From the NCBI RefSeq assembly GCF_003182135.1, contig NZ_QGTL01000001.1, forward strand, positions 884,688-948,687: a stretch of 64,000 nucleotides of DNA, written 5' to 3'. Every line of letters starts with the position of its first letter. Position 1 is the first letter of the stretch. This document shows, piece by piece, positions 9,240-18,414 of this stretch. Position numbers and translations under genes: made by a program. Below the pieces are notes generated by a model. It saw only the letters and a program-made list of their open reading frames with translations. It did not search any database and had not been told where the DNA came from. Origin of the DNA: Nocardia neocaledoniensis (lineage in GTDB: Bacteria; Actinomycetota; Actinomycetes; Mycobacteriales; Mycobacteriaceae).

Positions 9240-12200
9240 TCAGAGTGGAACGTCCTCCCACCAGGCGATGATCTCGTCCTGGGCGGAGGGGCGCGGGGCG
9301 CCGGCGGTGCCGCTGCTGCCGCGGCGGCTCACGGCGATGAGGTAGTTCGCGCGCAGGTCGTCTTCGGGGAAACCGATCACCTGGTGCGCGGTGATCATGC
9401 GAGCGCTGGAGGGATCGGGGACCACCCACCGGCGCAGGTCGAACTCGACGCCGTCCTTGTCGCCGGGATAGCGGACCGCGGCGGGCAGCGCCTCGACCAC
9501 CGACCTGGCGTGCGCGGCGGACGGGTACTCGAGCACGAGGTAGCTCACCGACCCCGCGTTGTTGTCGGTGCGTTCACACTGCCAGCCCGCGCTGATCGGA
9601 TTCCACTGCAGCGCCGGTTCCTTCCACTCCAGCTCACTCACGGACCGCACCGCGAAGCAGCGCGCACCGCGATAGCCCGGCCCCTCTCCCGTGACGCCCT
9701 GCGGGACCAGAGTGGGAAACACCCGCCGGCTCTTGGCGAACGAATCCCCCACTGTCGTCGCGGAGCTCGACGGCGGGCCGGCCGCGGCCGCATCGGGCGC
9801 CTGGTCTTCGTCGTTCCCACCGACCACGACGGCGACCAGCGCCACCAGCAGCGCCACCAACGCCACGACGAGGCCGACGAGCGCCAACCATCCCAGCCGG
9901 TGCAGGCCCGACATCCGCTTCGGCACGGGCAGCCGCGGACCGGGCCGAGCCCGGCCCATGGGCGGAGGAGGCGCGGGGTACGGGTGCGCGCCGCGCCCCG
10001 GCCCCCCGGTACCGCGACGAGCGTCGGCCGGAACGTCCGCGCCACCCAGGGCATCGACGGGGCTTCGCTGATGTTCTTGCCGGGCGGCGTCATCACCCAT
10101 GTCGAACGGCTTGTCTGGGCGGTCCACGCCACTACCGCCGCCAGCCGCGCCACGCCCTTCGCCGATGCCGCCATCGGCACCGTCGCCGCCTACGACCGTG
10201 GCAGTTCTGTCGCCTGAGTCGGCACCGCCACCCACGTCGACACTGCCGCTCGGAGGGCCGTCGACGACTGCGGCGGCACCACCGACCTCCTGGCGGTGGT
10301 CTGTCGCCGGAGCTCCGGAAGAATCAGCCGGCATACCGTCCGTGGTGTCGCCCCCGGATCCCGGGACGACCACCCCGGCGGACCCAGAACCCGGCGCACC
10401 GGAGGTCGCACCACGCCCTGCTACCCCGGAACCGTCGCCGCCTGCCGAATCGGAAGCCGCGTCCGGCTCCCCGAAATCTGGTAACTCCTCGGACGAAGCA
10501 CCGCCCGCATCCGCGATCGAGCCCGGCGTCGAGCCGGGCGAAGCGCCCGAATCAGCGGCCGTGCCAGTGCCGCCACCCGCGTCGGCGAGCTTCGCGTCGG
10601 CTCCGGAAACCGCAGGGGCACCGGACTTGTCGGCCTGATGCGGCGTACCGGCCGAGGCCGCGATCGTGGTGACTGTGGTCGGCGCGTTCGCATTCGCGGC
10701 CAACCGTGCGGAGTCCGGCATCGGCACGACATCGGTGACCGCCGACTCGGATCCGTCGGGGCGGGCCGCCGCGGAGTGATCGCCTGCCACCTCTCGACCG
10801 TCGCCGGCCCGCGCCGGTTCGGGAGTCTCGGCCGGCTCGTCGGCCGCAGTGCCCAGCCGACCAGCTGCCGGTCCGCCGCTCGCGGCAGACGGATCCGATT
10901 CGGCCCGCCCGCCGCGATCACCGACGGCACCGGTTCCGCCATCGACCGACGCCGCCCCTTCCCGACCATCCCGTTGCGACGGAGCGGCGGCGACCGACGG
11001 CGCGTCACCCGCGGGCGCGGACGAATGCCGCTGCCCCACAGCAGGTATCGCCGCCACCTGCGCGTCGGCCTGTGGGTGCCCCACAGGCGGCACCGGTGGC
11101 GGCTGCGTCGGGGGCTGATGCGCCCCAGCCGGCGCGACCGGCGCCTGGGAGTTGTACGCCCCAGGGTGTCCGGATTCAGGGTGGTCGGCGACCAGTGCAG
11201 GCCGCTGTGAGCTCGGAACCTGCGCAGACGAACCGGGACTCGGATGCGGCCCCGGCGCAACGGAACCCGACTGCGACACAGGCGAACCCGACCCAGGCTG
11301 CGGACCTGGCACAGCGGGACCCGGTTGGGGCACAGGCGAACCCGATCCAGGCTGCGGCACAGGCGAACCGGAGCCCGGTTGCGGCCCCGGCGCAGCGGAA
11401 CTCGGGTGAGGCGAAGGCGAACCGGGACCCGGGGGCGGCGGTGCGGGCGAAGCGGGGCCAGGGTGCGGCGGTGCCGGTGCGGCGGGCACGCGTGGTGGGG
11501 CGGCGGGTGCCGGTGGCGCGACAGGTCCCCAATTCGGTGGCGGGGCAGCCTGCCTCGGCTGGACCGGCGGGGAGGCATATCCGGGCGCGGCCGGTGGATA
11601 CGGACCGGCGGCCGATGGGGGTGGGTAGTACGCGGTGGGCCGGGGCAGGACGGGTGGGGTGTTGGAGGTGAGGGCCTTGCGGGCCGCCTTGGCGAAGGCG
11701 GTGCAGGAGTCGAAGCGGGCGGCGGGGTGTTTCGCCATGGCGGCGGCCAGGACCGCGTCGAGGGCCGGCGGTAGGCCGTGGCGGCGCAGGGCCAAGGGCT
11801 GCGGGGGCAGGTGCAGGGTGCCGCGGATGATCTCGTTCGGATCCGGGGAATCGAAGGGGGCGATGCCGGTGAACAGCCAGTACAGGGCACAGGCCAGGGA
11901 ATACTGGTCGGACCGGTGGTCCAGCTCGGCGCCGGTCATCTGTTCGGGCGAGGCGTAGGCCAGCGTCGCGGTGAACATGCCCTGCTGGGTCAGGTGGGTG
12001 GAATCGGCGCGCAGCCGGGCGATCCCGAAGTCGGTGAGGAACACCCGCTCGCCCTGGCCGCCACTGGAGCGGGCCAGCAGGATGTTGGCGGGCTTCACGT
12101 CGCGGTGCAGCACTCCCCTGCCGTGCGCGTAGTCCAGGGCGTCGGCGACCCCTTCGATGATCTGCACGGCCCGTTCTGGCGGCAAGGTCATCGGGTCGAC

Positions 12201-12494
12201 GGTGGCCGCGTCGATCCCGTCGACGTACTGCATGCTGATCCACAGCTGTTCGCCCTCGGCGCCACGGTCGAAGACGGTGACGATGCCGGGATGGTCGAGC
12301 CCGGCGGCCAGGTCGGCCTCCCGCTCGAACCGCGCGCGAATGCGGGCGTCGGCGAACAGGTCCCGATTGAGCAGCTTGAGCGCGGTCAACCGGTCCAGCC
12401 GCGGGTGCCGGGCCAGGTACACCGTGCCCATGCCGCCCTGGCCGAGCATCCGCTCGACGGTGAACCCGGCGAACACCTCACCGATCTCGAGCAC
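9240..12494 (-). CDS. Membrane Ser/Thr protein kinase with very long low-complexity linker
   Basis: About 1084 residues from GTG 12494 (GGAAGGGGG five bases upstream); a longer in-frame ATG at 12530 has no good ribosome site. Kinase domain about 8-275: LGQGGMGTVY, Lys40, HRDVKPANILL (130-140), DFGIAR (155-160), SPEQM activation-segment end. Then about 590 residues of Pro/Ser/Gly linker, first with QPGSGSPVP-like repeats, later Gly/Ala/Asp-rich. One membrane helix (about 868-891) is followed by a roughly 190-residue extracellular domain with two Cys and many aromatic residues. The domain order is that of PknB-family sensors but without PASTA repeats. Its ligand and targets are unknown. galE follows it directly. 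Confidence 0.9.
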   Translation of the reverse strand: MLEIGEVFAGFTVERMLGQGGMGTVYLARHPRLDRLTALKLLNRDLFADARIRARFEREADLAAGLDHPGIVTVFDRGAEGEQLWISMQYVDGIDAATVDPMTLPPERAVQIIEGVADALDYAHGRGVLHRDVKPANILLARSSGGQGERVFLTDFGIARLRADSTHLTQQGMFTATLAYASPEQMTGAELDHRSDQYSLACALYWLFTGIAPFDSPDPNEIIRGTLHLPPQPLALRRHGLPPALDAVLAAAMAKHPAARFDSCTAFAKAARKALTSNTPPVLPRPTAYYPPPSAAGPYPPAAPGYASPPVQPRQAAPPPNWGPVAPPAPAAPPRVPAAPAPPHPGPASPAPPPPGPGSPSPHPSSAAPGPQPGSGSPVPQPGSGSPVPQPGPAVPGPQPGSGSPVSQSGSVAPGPHPSPGSSAQVPSSQRPALVADHPESGHPGAYNSQAPVAPAGAHQPPTQPPPVPPVGHPQADAQVAAIPAVGQRHSSAPAGDAPSVAAAPSQRDGREGAASVDGGTGAVGDRGGRAESDPSAASGGPAAGRLGTAADEPAETPEPARAGDGREVAGDHSAAARPDGSESAVTDVVPMPDSARLAANANAPTTVTTIAASAGTPHQADKSGAPAVSGADAKLADAGGGTGTAADSGASPGSTPGSIADAGGASSEELPDFGEPDAASDSAGGDGSGVAGRGATSGAPGSGSAGVVVPGSGGDTTDGMPADSSGAPATDHRQEVGGAAAVVDGPPSGSVDVGGGADSGDRTATVVGGDGADGGIGEGRGAAGGGSGVDRPDKPFDMGDDAARQEHQRSPVDALGGADVPADARRGTGGPGRGAHPYPAPPPPMGRARPGPRLPVPKRMSGLHRLGWLALVGLVVALVALLVALVAVVVGGNDEDQAPDAAAAGPPSSSATTVGDSFAKSRRVFPTLVPQGVTGEGPGYRGARCFAVRSVSELEWKEPALQWNPISAGWQCERTDNNAGSVSYLVLEYPSAAHARSVVEALPAAVRYPGDKDGVEFDLRRWVVPDPSSARMITAHQVIGFPEDDLRANYLIAVSRRGSSGTAGAPRPSAQDEIIAWWEDVPL

Positions 12495-12690
12495 TGCGAC
12501 CCCCTTCCGGCCTCCGTGGCGGACCAGCATGGCACCCGCGACCGCGTGTGACCACGTTCATTCGAATTCTCGCCGAAAATCGGTGAAACTTGCCATCAGT
12601 CGTCCGGGATCGTCCGGACGCGCTCGACGAGTAGTTTGCACCGCCGGAGATCAGCGCCGACGCGCAGTGGGTGGTGGGGAGGATCCGGTG

Positions 12691-13587
12691 GTGAATTCCA
12701 TAGGGAGGGCAGCGGTCGTTCGCAGGCTGCTGCACAGTGTGGTGCTCGTGTCGGCCGCGCTGAGCGCCTCGTGCGCGTTGCCGGACGCCCCGGCCGCGGT
12801 GCGTGCCCCGACGGTCGCGGTGCGCAGCGAGGACGCCGGGAATCCCGGCCTGTCGATCATGCGGCCCGACTCGCTGACCGCGGAGTTCACCCAGTTGCAG
12901 GCCCAGTTGCCCGGCCAGGTCGGGATGGCGCTGATGCCGGTCGGCGGCGGCCGGATGACGATCTACGGCGACTGGACCACCGGCATCGCCTGGTCCACCA
13001 TGAAGGTGCCGCTGGCCGTCGCCGCGCTGCGCCACGATCAGGACCAGTCGATCTTCGAGATGGTGCAGGCCGCGATCACCGTGTCGGACAACGACGCCGC
13101 CTACGGGCTGTGGGAATCCCTCGGTGACGGCGAGGAGGCGGCGGCGGCCGTGCAGCAGGTGCTCGACGAGGCGGGCGACATCCCGGCGGGCAAGCAGAGC
13201 GTGCGCACCGAGCTCGACTACACCTCCTTCGGCGGCACCGAGTGGTCGCTGGCCAATCAGGTGCGCTTCGCCTCGCGGCTGCCCTGTCTGCCACAGACCG
13301 AGGTCGTCACCAAGCTGATGGGCGAGATCACCCCCGAGCAGGGCTGGGGTCTCGGCCTGCTCGACAACACCGAGTTCAAGGGCGGCTGGGGCCCCGACGA
13401 CTACACCGGCGTGTACACGGTGCGCCAGTTCGGGCTGGTGCCGGTGGGCAGCGGTCAGCTGGCGGTCGCCCTTGCCGCGCAGGCGGATTCGGGCACCTTC
13501 GACGACACCACCGCGCTGCTGGACCGGATGGCCCTGCTGCTGGCCCGGCACCTGCCGGAGCTGCGCGGCGGCGTCTGCCCGCGCTGA
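12691..13587 (+). CDS. Exported class A beta-lactamase-like serine hydrolase
   Basis: 298 residues. The start is one of two tandem GTG codons (12688 or 12691) after GGGGAGG; the second has the better spacing. The N-terminal signal peptide ends at SASC (Cys28), a weak lipobox. The three penicillin-recognising motifs are visible: STMK (102-105), SDN (132-134) and KGG in EFKGGW in place of KTG. It could therefore be a beta-lactamase-like or carboxypeptidase-like enzyme acting outside the membrane; the Glu of true class A omega loops is not obvious, so beta-lactam hydrolysis is uncertain. Its stop codon lies inside a hairpin shared with the convergent response regulator. Confidence 0.82.
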   Translation: MNSIGRAAVVRRLLHSVVLVSAALSASCALPDAPAAVRAPTVAVRSEDAGNPGLSIMRPDSLTAEFTQLQAQLPGQVGMALMPVGGGRMTIYGDWTTGIAWSTMKVPLAVAALRHDQDQSIFEMVQAAITVSDNDAAYGLWESLGDGEEAAAAVQQVLDEAGDIPAGKQSVRTELDYTSFGGTEWSLANQVRFASRLPCLPQTEVVTKLMGEITPEQGWGLGLLDNTEFKGGWGPDDYTGVYTVRQFGLVPVGSGQLAVALAAQADSGTFDDTTALLDRMALLLARHLPELRGGVCPR

Positions 13588-13602
13588 GCCCACCGGCTCA
13601 GC
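13583..13602. terminator. Hairpin containing both convergent stop codons
   Basis: GCTGAGCC-cacc-GGCTCAGC, an 8-bp perfect stem. One arm includes the TGA of the serine hydrolase (13585-13587); the other includes the TGA of the response regulator (13598-13600, minus strand). Confidence 0.55.
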
Positions 13603-14263
13603 CGGGGACGACCAGGCCGGATTCATAGGCCAGCACCACGGCTTGGGCCCGGTCGCGCAGGCCGAGCTTCGAGAAGACCTTGGAGACATGGGTTTTCACC
13701 GTCTGCTCGGCGACGAACAGCGCGGCCGCGATCTCGGTGTTCGACAGCCCCTTGGCGACCAGTTCGAGCACCTCGCGTTCGCGCGGGGTGAGCGAGGCCA
13801 GCGCGGGCGCGGCGGGGGTACGCGCCGTGCTGCGGCGCCGGGTGACGTCGGCGATCAACCGGCGCGTGATGGTCGGCGCCAGCAGCGCCTCGCCGTCGGC
13901 GACCACCCGCACCGCCCGCACCAGTTCCTCGGCGGGCGCGTCCTTGAGCAGGAACCCGCTCGCACCGAGGCTCAGCGCCTCGTAGACGTAGTCGTCGATG
14001 TCGAAGGTGGTGAGCATCAGCACGCGCACCGGCGGATCGAAGCCGGCGGCGAGGATCGCGCGGGCCGCCTCCAGCCCGTTCATCTCGGGCATGCGCACGT
14101 CCATGAGGACGACGTCGGGACGCAACCGCTTGGCCTCGGCCACGGCGATCCGCCCGTCGGCCGCGTCACCGATGACGCTGATGTCGGGCTGGGCGGCCAG
14201 CAGCGCGCCGAAACCCTGCCGCACCATCGCCTGGTCGTCGGCGATCAAAACGGTAATAGCCAC
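13598..14263 (-). CDS. NarL/FixJ-family response regulator (system 2)
   Basis: 221 residues. Receiver domain with VLIADDQAMVRQG, phospho-acceptor Asp55 in VVLMDVRMPE, TTFDIDDY and the Lys in FLLKDAPAEE. C-terminal LuxR helix-turn-helix (LTPREREVLELVAKG; EQTVKTHVSKVFSKL). It lies 54 bp downstream of its cognate histidine kinase on the same strand. It converges on the serine hydrolase gene, with both stop codons embedded in one hairpin. Targets cannot be read directly; the divergent phospholipase-like gene is a positional candidate. Confidence 0.92.
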   Translation of the reverse strand: MAITVLIADDQAMVRQGFGALLAAQPDISVIGDAADGRIAVAEAKRLRPDVVLMDVRMPEMNGLEAARAILAAGFDPPVRVLMLTTFDIDDYVYEALSLGASGFLLKDAPAEELVRAVRVVADGEALLAPTITRRLIADVTRRRSTARTPAAPALASLTPREREVLELVAKGLSNTEIAAALFVAEQTVKTHVSKVFSKLGLRDRAQAVVLAYESGLVVPG

Positions 14264-14317
14264 TCGACCACCCTAGTAGGCGCGCGGGATCCTCGGCCCG
14301 CGCGCGGACGAGTACGC

Positions 14318-15481
14318 CTACGGGGTGGGCAGTTTCGCGGCGACCTCGAAGCCGCCGTCCGCGGTGGGCGCCGCGGCGAGTTCGCCGCCGACCGCCTCGA
14401 CCCTGGTACGCATGCCCTCGATACCGTGTCCGCCGCCGAGGCCGGGTCGCGCCACGGTGGCCGAGGGCGCGTTGCGGACGGTCACCGTCACCGCGCCGGG
14501 CCCGACGGCGAGCGCGACCAGGACCGGGGCGCCGGGCGCGTGCCTGGCCGCGTTGGCCAGCGATTCCTGCACCACGCGGTACACGGTGAGCCCGGTGGTC
14601 TCCGGGACCGACTCCAGCGCACCGGTGACCGTCCACTCGACCGGCATCCCGGCTCGCTGGGCCGAGGCGCACAGCTCGGGCACGTCGACCGCGCGCGGCT
14701 GGGGCGCGTGCTCGGGCAGCTGCCCGTCACTGCGCAGCACCCCGAGCATGCCGCGGATCTCGTTGAGCGCGGTGCGCGCGGTGGCGCCGATGGACTCGAA
14801 CTCGGTCCGCGCCGCCGGATCGAGATCGGCGATCCGGTACGGCGCGGTCTGGGCCTGCACCACCACCATCGACATGTGGTGGGCGACGACATCGTGCAGG
14901 TCACGCGCGATGCGCGCCTTCTCCTCGAGAATGGCCCGCCGCGCGCGTTCGACCTCGGTGACCTCCTCCTGCCACTCGAGTTTGCGCCGCGAGGCGAGCA
15001 GCGTCCGCACCAGATACCCGAACAGCGCCAGCGCGCCGAACCCGATCGGCCAGCCCCACAGCGGTCCGGCGGCCGAGCCCGGCATGGTGGTGGCGAACAG
15101 CATCGACTGCGCCGCCCAGGCGACCACGACGATCGGCACCGCGGCCCGCAGCGCCACCGCGAACAGCAACACGAACAGCACGATGATGTGCACCACCTGG
15201 AACGGCACGTCGTTACCGGGGGTGGACGACAACGCCAGCGAGATCAGCAGCGCCGCCCCGGCCGAGATGGCCCAACCGAGCGCCGGGTTGATCCGCACGA
15301 ACAGGATCGGGAACACCGCGAGCGCCGCGAGCAGCGGCGCGAGCGGCGCGGGCACCTCGTGGGTGACGAACAGGGTCGGCCAGGCGATGCTGTAGAGGAT
15401 CAGCGCGACCGCGACGGTCCCGATATCGAACCAGGTGCGCGCGGCGATTCGGCGCGCGGCGGGGCGCAGTTGTCCAGGCAT
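14318..15481 (-). CDS. DesK-type sensor histidine kinase (system 2)
   Basis: 387 residues. Five or six membrane segments in residues 20-165 with short loops, then a short coiled region and EEKARIARDLHDVVAHHMS with phospho-acceptor His196. The catalytic domain has YRVVQESLANAARHAPG and a GIEGMRTRVEAVGGE box. It pairs with the regulator immediately downstream. Divergent from the phospholipase A2-like gene; the 165-bp gap holds a GTGACCC/GGGTCAC inverted repeat. Confidence 0.92.
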   Translation of the reverse strand: MPGQLRPAARRIAARTWFDIGTVAVALILYSIAWPTLFVTHEVPAPLAPLLAALAVFPILFVRINPALGWAISAGAALLISLALSSTPGNDVPFQVVHIIVLFVLLFAVALRAAVPIVVVAWAAQSMLFATTMPGSAAGPLWGWPIGFGALALFGYLVRTLLASRRKLEWQEEVTEVERARRAILEEKARIARDLHDVVAHHMSMVVVQAQTAPYRIADLDPAARTEFESIGATARTALNEIRGMLGVLRSDGQLPEHAPQPRAVDVPELCASAQRAGMPVEWTVTGALESVPETTGLTVYRVVQESLANAARHAPGAPVLVALAVGPGAVTVTVRNAPSATVARPGLGGGHGIEGMRTRVEAVGGELAAAPTADGGFEVAAKLPTP

Positions 15482-15552
15482 GGCACGAGCCTACGAACCG
15501 CCCGGTCGGCGGACCTCATACCCACGTGCCAAATCGGACCCCCTACCCTGGT

Positions 15553-15573
15553 GTGACCCCGGCGCCGGGTCAC
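15553..15573. promoter_or_regulatory. Inverted repeat in divergent promoter region
   Basis: GTGACCC-N7-GGGTCAC, between histidine kinase 2 (start 15481) and the phospholipase A2-like gene (start 15647). It is a plausible regulator site for one or both genes; binding by response regulator 2 is conjecture. Confidence 0.35.
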
Positions 15574-15646
15574 CCGCCCGCGCGTCCCGAGAACCGGTCC
15601 GCAGCGGGATGCCCGCCGCGCGCCCCGCTCCTTACCGTCGGAGGCC

Positions 15647-16396
15647 ATGAACACCCCGCTTCGCCCGGTACCCGCCGCCCGCCGTGCCCGTACCGCAGTC
15701 TCCGCCGCCTCCGCGTCCGACACCACGCACCGCCGCCGTAGCGGGGTCGCCCTGTGCACCGCGGGCGTGGCCATGGCCGCCGCGGTCGTCATGTCGGCGC
15801 CCGGCGCGATGGGCACCACCCCCGGCGGCACCGAGAACGCCGCGGCGGCCGCGGTGGTCCGCGCGCTCACCGACGACGATCCCGACGCCACCTCGCTGAT
15901 CCCGCGCGACTTCGGCTACAAGTTCGGCTACGACCCGGCCCAGCAGGACGGTCTGCTGCTGAACCCGAACGGCAGCTGCTCTTCGCCGGTGACGTTGCCC
16001 GCCGAGTTCGCCGCGGCCTGCAAGGCGCACGACCTCGGCTACGACATGCTTCGCTACGCCGAGCGGGTCGACGAGCCGCTGGGTCCGTGGGCCCGTCGGT
16101 CGGTGGACGCGGCGCTGAACCGCCGCATCCACGCCGCCTGCGAGCTGCGCGACGACGAGTTCTCCCGGGCCCGCTGCGGGGTGATGGCCGACATCGCGTT
16201 CACCGCGGTCGATGTGAACTCGCGGCGCCAGGAGTACGGCGCCCCGGTGGTGGAGAACGTCTTCGCCGAGACCGACCCGGCCGACCGGCCGAACCTGTGG
16301 CCACTGGCGCGCACGGTGCTCGGGCTGTTCGCGGCGACAGCCGCCTCGGCGGTGATCATCGATGCGCTGCGGAAACGACGCCGTCGCCTGATCTGA
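15647..16396 (+). CDS. Exported, membrane-anchored phospholipase A2-like protein
   Basis: 249 residues. An N-terminal export segment (about 32-55) precedes a domain with CSSPV (Cys111) and ACKAHDLGYDM (Cys125, His128, Asp129), the signature of prokaryotic phospholipase A2 with its His-Asp catalytic dyad. Two further Cys (about 155 and 168) can form the conserved disulfides. A C-terminal helix (about 220-238) ends in a run of basic residues, so the enzyme is probably tethered with its domain outside. The usual Asp before the first Cys, which binds calcium in the secreted family, is replaced (NPNGSC). It should release a fatty acid from phospholipids; activity is inferred, not certain. Confidence 0.75.
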   Translation: MNTPLRPVPAARRARTAVSAASASDTTHRRRSGVALCTAGVAMAAAVVMSAPGAMGTTPGGTENAAAAAVVRALTDDDPDATSLIPRDFGYKFGYDPAQQDGLLLNPNGSCSSPVTLPAEFAAACKAHDLGYDMLRYAERVDEPLGPWARRSVDAALNRRIHAACELRDDEFSRARCGVMADIAFTAVDVNSRRQEYGAPVVENVFAETDPADRPNLWPLARTVLGLFAATAASAVIIDALRKRRRRLI

Positions 16397-16407
16397 TCCG
16401 CTTGCCG

Positions 16408-16431
16408 AAAATTAGAACATGTCCTAGTTTT
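16408..16431 (+). promoter_or_regulatory. Imperfect 24-bp palindrome, KstR-like operator
   Basis: An inverted repeat centred on ACATGT with two mismatched pairs, ending five bases before the ATG of the SRPBCC gene. Its core TAGAACATGTCCTA differs at one position from the published KstR consensus TnnAACnnGTTnnA, the TetR-type regulator of cholesterol and lipid catabolism in mycobacteria and Rhodococcus. Repression by a KstR homologue is an inference. Confidence 0.5.
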
Positions 16432-16436
16432 CACGC

Positions 16437-16871
16437 ATGGCCCTGACTATCGACGAAACGATCGAGATCGACGCCCCCGCCGAGAAGGTGTGGCAGGTCC
16501 TCACCGATTTCGGTCGCTACGGCGAATGGAACACCTTCTGCTACGAGGCCGCGAGCACCCTGGTCCCGGGCGAGCCGATCGACATGAAGGTGAACCTCGG
16601 CGGCAACAAGCGACCCCAGCGCGAATGGATCCGCAGCCACACCCCCGGCTCCGAGTTCAGCTACACGATGAAGCCGGTGCCGGCGGGCGCGCTGCACAGC
16701 CTGCGCTCGCACACCGTGGTGCCGCTCGGCGCCGACCGCTGCCGCTACGAATCGCGGTTCACGCTGGCCGGCTGGCTGAGCCCGGTGGTGACCCTGGCCC
16801 TGGGCAAGCACCTGCGCGCCGGCTTCACCGCGATGACCGCCGGCGTCGCGAAGCGGACCACCGAGATCTGA
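16437..16871 (+). CDS. SRPBCC (START-like) family protein
   Basis: 144 residues. It begins with the typical polyketide-cyclase/SRPBCC first strand and helix (IDETIEIDAPAEKVWQVLTD, then FGRYGEWN). The small helix-grip fold forms a hydrophobic pocket for lipids, sterols or other ring compounds. There is no signal peptide. The ATG at 16437 sits directly after a KstR-like palindrome, leaving little room for a Shine-Dalgarno sequence, so the message may be nearly leaderless. The ligand is unknown; a role in lipid or steroid metabolism is suggested only by the operator. Confidence 0.82.
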   Translation: MALTIDETIEIDAPAEKVWQVLTDFGRYGEWNTFCYEAASTLVPGEPIDMKVNLGGNKRPQREWIRSHTPGSEFSYTMKPVPAGALHSLRSHTVVPLGADRCRYESRFTLAGWLSPVVTLALGKHLRAGFTAMTAGVAKRTTEI

Positions 16872-16873
16872 GA

Positions 16874-16914
16874 AACGGGGTGCGCCAGGCCGATCCGGCC
16901 CCGCGCACCCCGTT
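16874..16914. terminator. Strong bidirectional terminator hairpin
   Basis: AACGGGGTGCGC pairs perfectly with GCGCACCCCGTT over 12 bp around a 17-base loop. It lies between the convergent SRPBCC and gatA genes. Confidence 0.7.
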
Positions 16915-16926
16915 CGTCTTCGTCGG

Positions 16927-18414
16927 TCAGACCGCCGCGGGCACCGGCAGTGCGCCGCGCGCGAGCTCGTAGGCCGCGCCCACCCGGTACAGCCGGTCGT
17001 CGGCCAGCGCGGGCGCCATGATCTGCAGGCCCACCGGCAGGTTGTCGTCGGCCGACAGCCCCGAGGGTACCGACATGCCGCAGTGCCCGGCCAGGTTGGT
17101 CGGCAGCGTGCACAGGTCGGACAGGTACATGGCCAGCGGGTCGTCGACCTTCTCGCCGAGCTTCCACGGGGTGAACGGGCTCGTCGGCGAGACCAGCACG
17201 TCGACCTGCTCGTAGGCCCGGTCGAAGTCCTGCGCGATCATCGTGCGCACCTTGAGCGCCTGACCGTAGTAGGCGTCGTAGTACCCGGCCGAGAGCGCGT
17301 AGGTGCCGATGATGATGCGGCGCTTGACCTCGGGGCCGAAACCGGCCTCACGGGTCAGCGACATCACCTGGTCGGCGCTGTGGCTGCCGTCGTCACCGAC
17401 GCGCAGGCCGTAGCGCATGGCGTCGAAGCGCGCCAGGTTCGACGACACCTCCGAGGGCATCACCAGGTAGTACGAGGACAGCGCGTACTCGAAGTTCGGG
17501 CACGACACCTCGATCACCTCGGCGCCGAGATCCTTCAGCACCGCGACGGCGGCGTCGAAGGAGGCCAGCACGCCGGGCTGGTAACTGTCGGAATGCAATT
17601 CGCGCACCACGCCGACGCGCACGCCGCTGAGGTCACCGTTGGCGCCCTGCTTCGCGGCGGCGACCACCGGGGCCACCGGCACGTCGCGGGAGGTGGAGTC
17701 GCGCGGATCGTGTCCGGCGATCACCTCGTGCAGCAACGCGGTGTCGAGCACCGTGCGACCGCACGGGCCGCCCTGGTCCAGCGACGACGCGCAGGCGACG
17801 AGCCCGTAGCGCGAGACGGTGCCGTAGGTGGGCTTCACGCCGACCGTCGCGGTGACCGCGGCGGGCTGCCGGATGGAGCCGCCGGTGTCGGTGCCGATGG
17901 CGAGCGGCGCCTGGAACGAGGCCAGCGCCGCCGCCGAACCGCCGCCGGAGCCGCCGGGGATGCGGGTGGTGTCCCACGGGTTGCGGGTGGGGCCGTAGGC
18001 GGAGTTCTCCGTGGAGGAGCCCATCGCGAACTCGTCCATGTTGGTCTTGCCGAGGATCGGGATGCCCGCGGCGCGCAGCCGCGTGGTGACCGTCGCGTCG
18101 TACGGCGACATCCAGCCCTCGAGCACCTTCGACGCGCACGTGGTCGGCATGTCGGTGGTGGTGAAAACGTCCTTGAGCGCCAACGGAACTCCCGCCAGCG
18201 GCGAGGCCGGGGTCTCGCCCGCGGCCAGCGCGGAGTCGACGACCGCGGCCGCGGCCAGCGCCTGGTCCCCGGCGACGTGCAGGAAGGCGTTGAGCTCACC
18301 GTCGACCGCGGCGATGCGATCCAGGTGCGCCTGGGTGACCTCGGTCGAGGACACCTCGCCACCGTGGATCTTGGCTGCCAGCTCGGCCGCCGACAGCTGG
18401 GTCAACTCGGTCAT
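16927..18414 (-). CDS. gatA: Glutamyl-tRNA(Gln) amidotransferase subunit A
   Basis: 495 residues, the normal length. The amidase-signature catalytic triad is visible: Lys81 (PLALKDVF), cis-Ser156 ([10 protein letters not shown]) and nucleophile Ser180 ([10 protein letters not shown]). It releases ammonia from glutamine to convert Glu-tRNA(Gln), and possibly Asp-tRNA(Asn), to the amide within GatCAB. It overlaps gatC by 4 bp (ATGA). gatB is not in the window; in M. tuberculosis gatB lies just beyond gatA/pfkA. The order gatC-gatA matches Rv3012c-Rv3011c. Confidence 0.97.
   Translation of the reverse strand: MTELTQLSAAELAAKIHGGEVSSTEVTQAHLDRIAAVDGELNAFLHVAGDQALAAAAVVDSALAAGETPASPLAGVPLALKDVFTTTDMPTTCASKVLEGWMSPYDATVTTRLRAAGIPILGKTNMDEFAMGSSTENSAYGPTRNPWDTTRIPGGSGGGSAAALASFQAPLAIGTDTGGSIRQPAAVTATVGVKPTYGTVSRYGLVACASSLDQGGPCGRTVLDTALLHEVIAGHDPRDSTSRDVPVAPVVAAAKQGANGDLSGVRVGVVRELHSDSYQPGVLASFDAAVAVLKDLGAEVIEVSCPNFEYALSSYYLVMPSEVSSNLARFDAMRYGLRVGDDGSHSADQVMSLTREAGFGPEVKRRIIIGTYALSAGYYDAYYGQALKVRTMIAQDFDRAYEQVDVLVSPTSPFTPWKLGEKVDDPLAMYLSDLCTLPTNLAGHCGMSVPSGLSADDNLPVGLQIMAPALADDRLYRVGAAYELARGALPVPAAV

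Noticed and set aside
12691..13587. Functional class A beta-lactamase conferring resistance
   Set aside because: SxxK and SDN are present but the omega-loop Glu and the KTG motif are not convincing, so only a family-level call is made.
13472..15556. 694-codon plus-strand open frame
   Set aside because: Antisense to response regulator 2 and histidine kinase 2, which show all signature residues.
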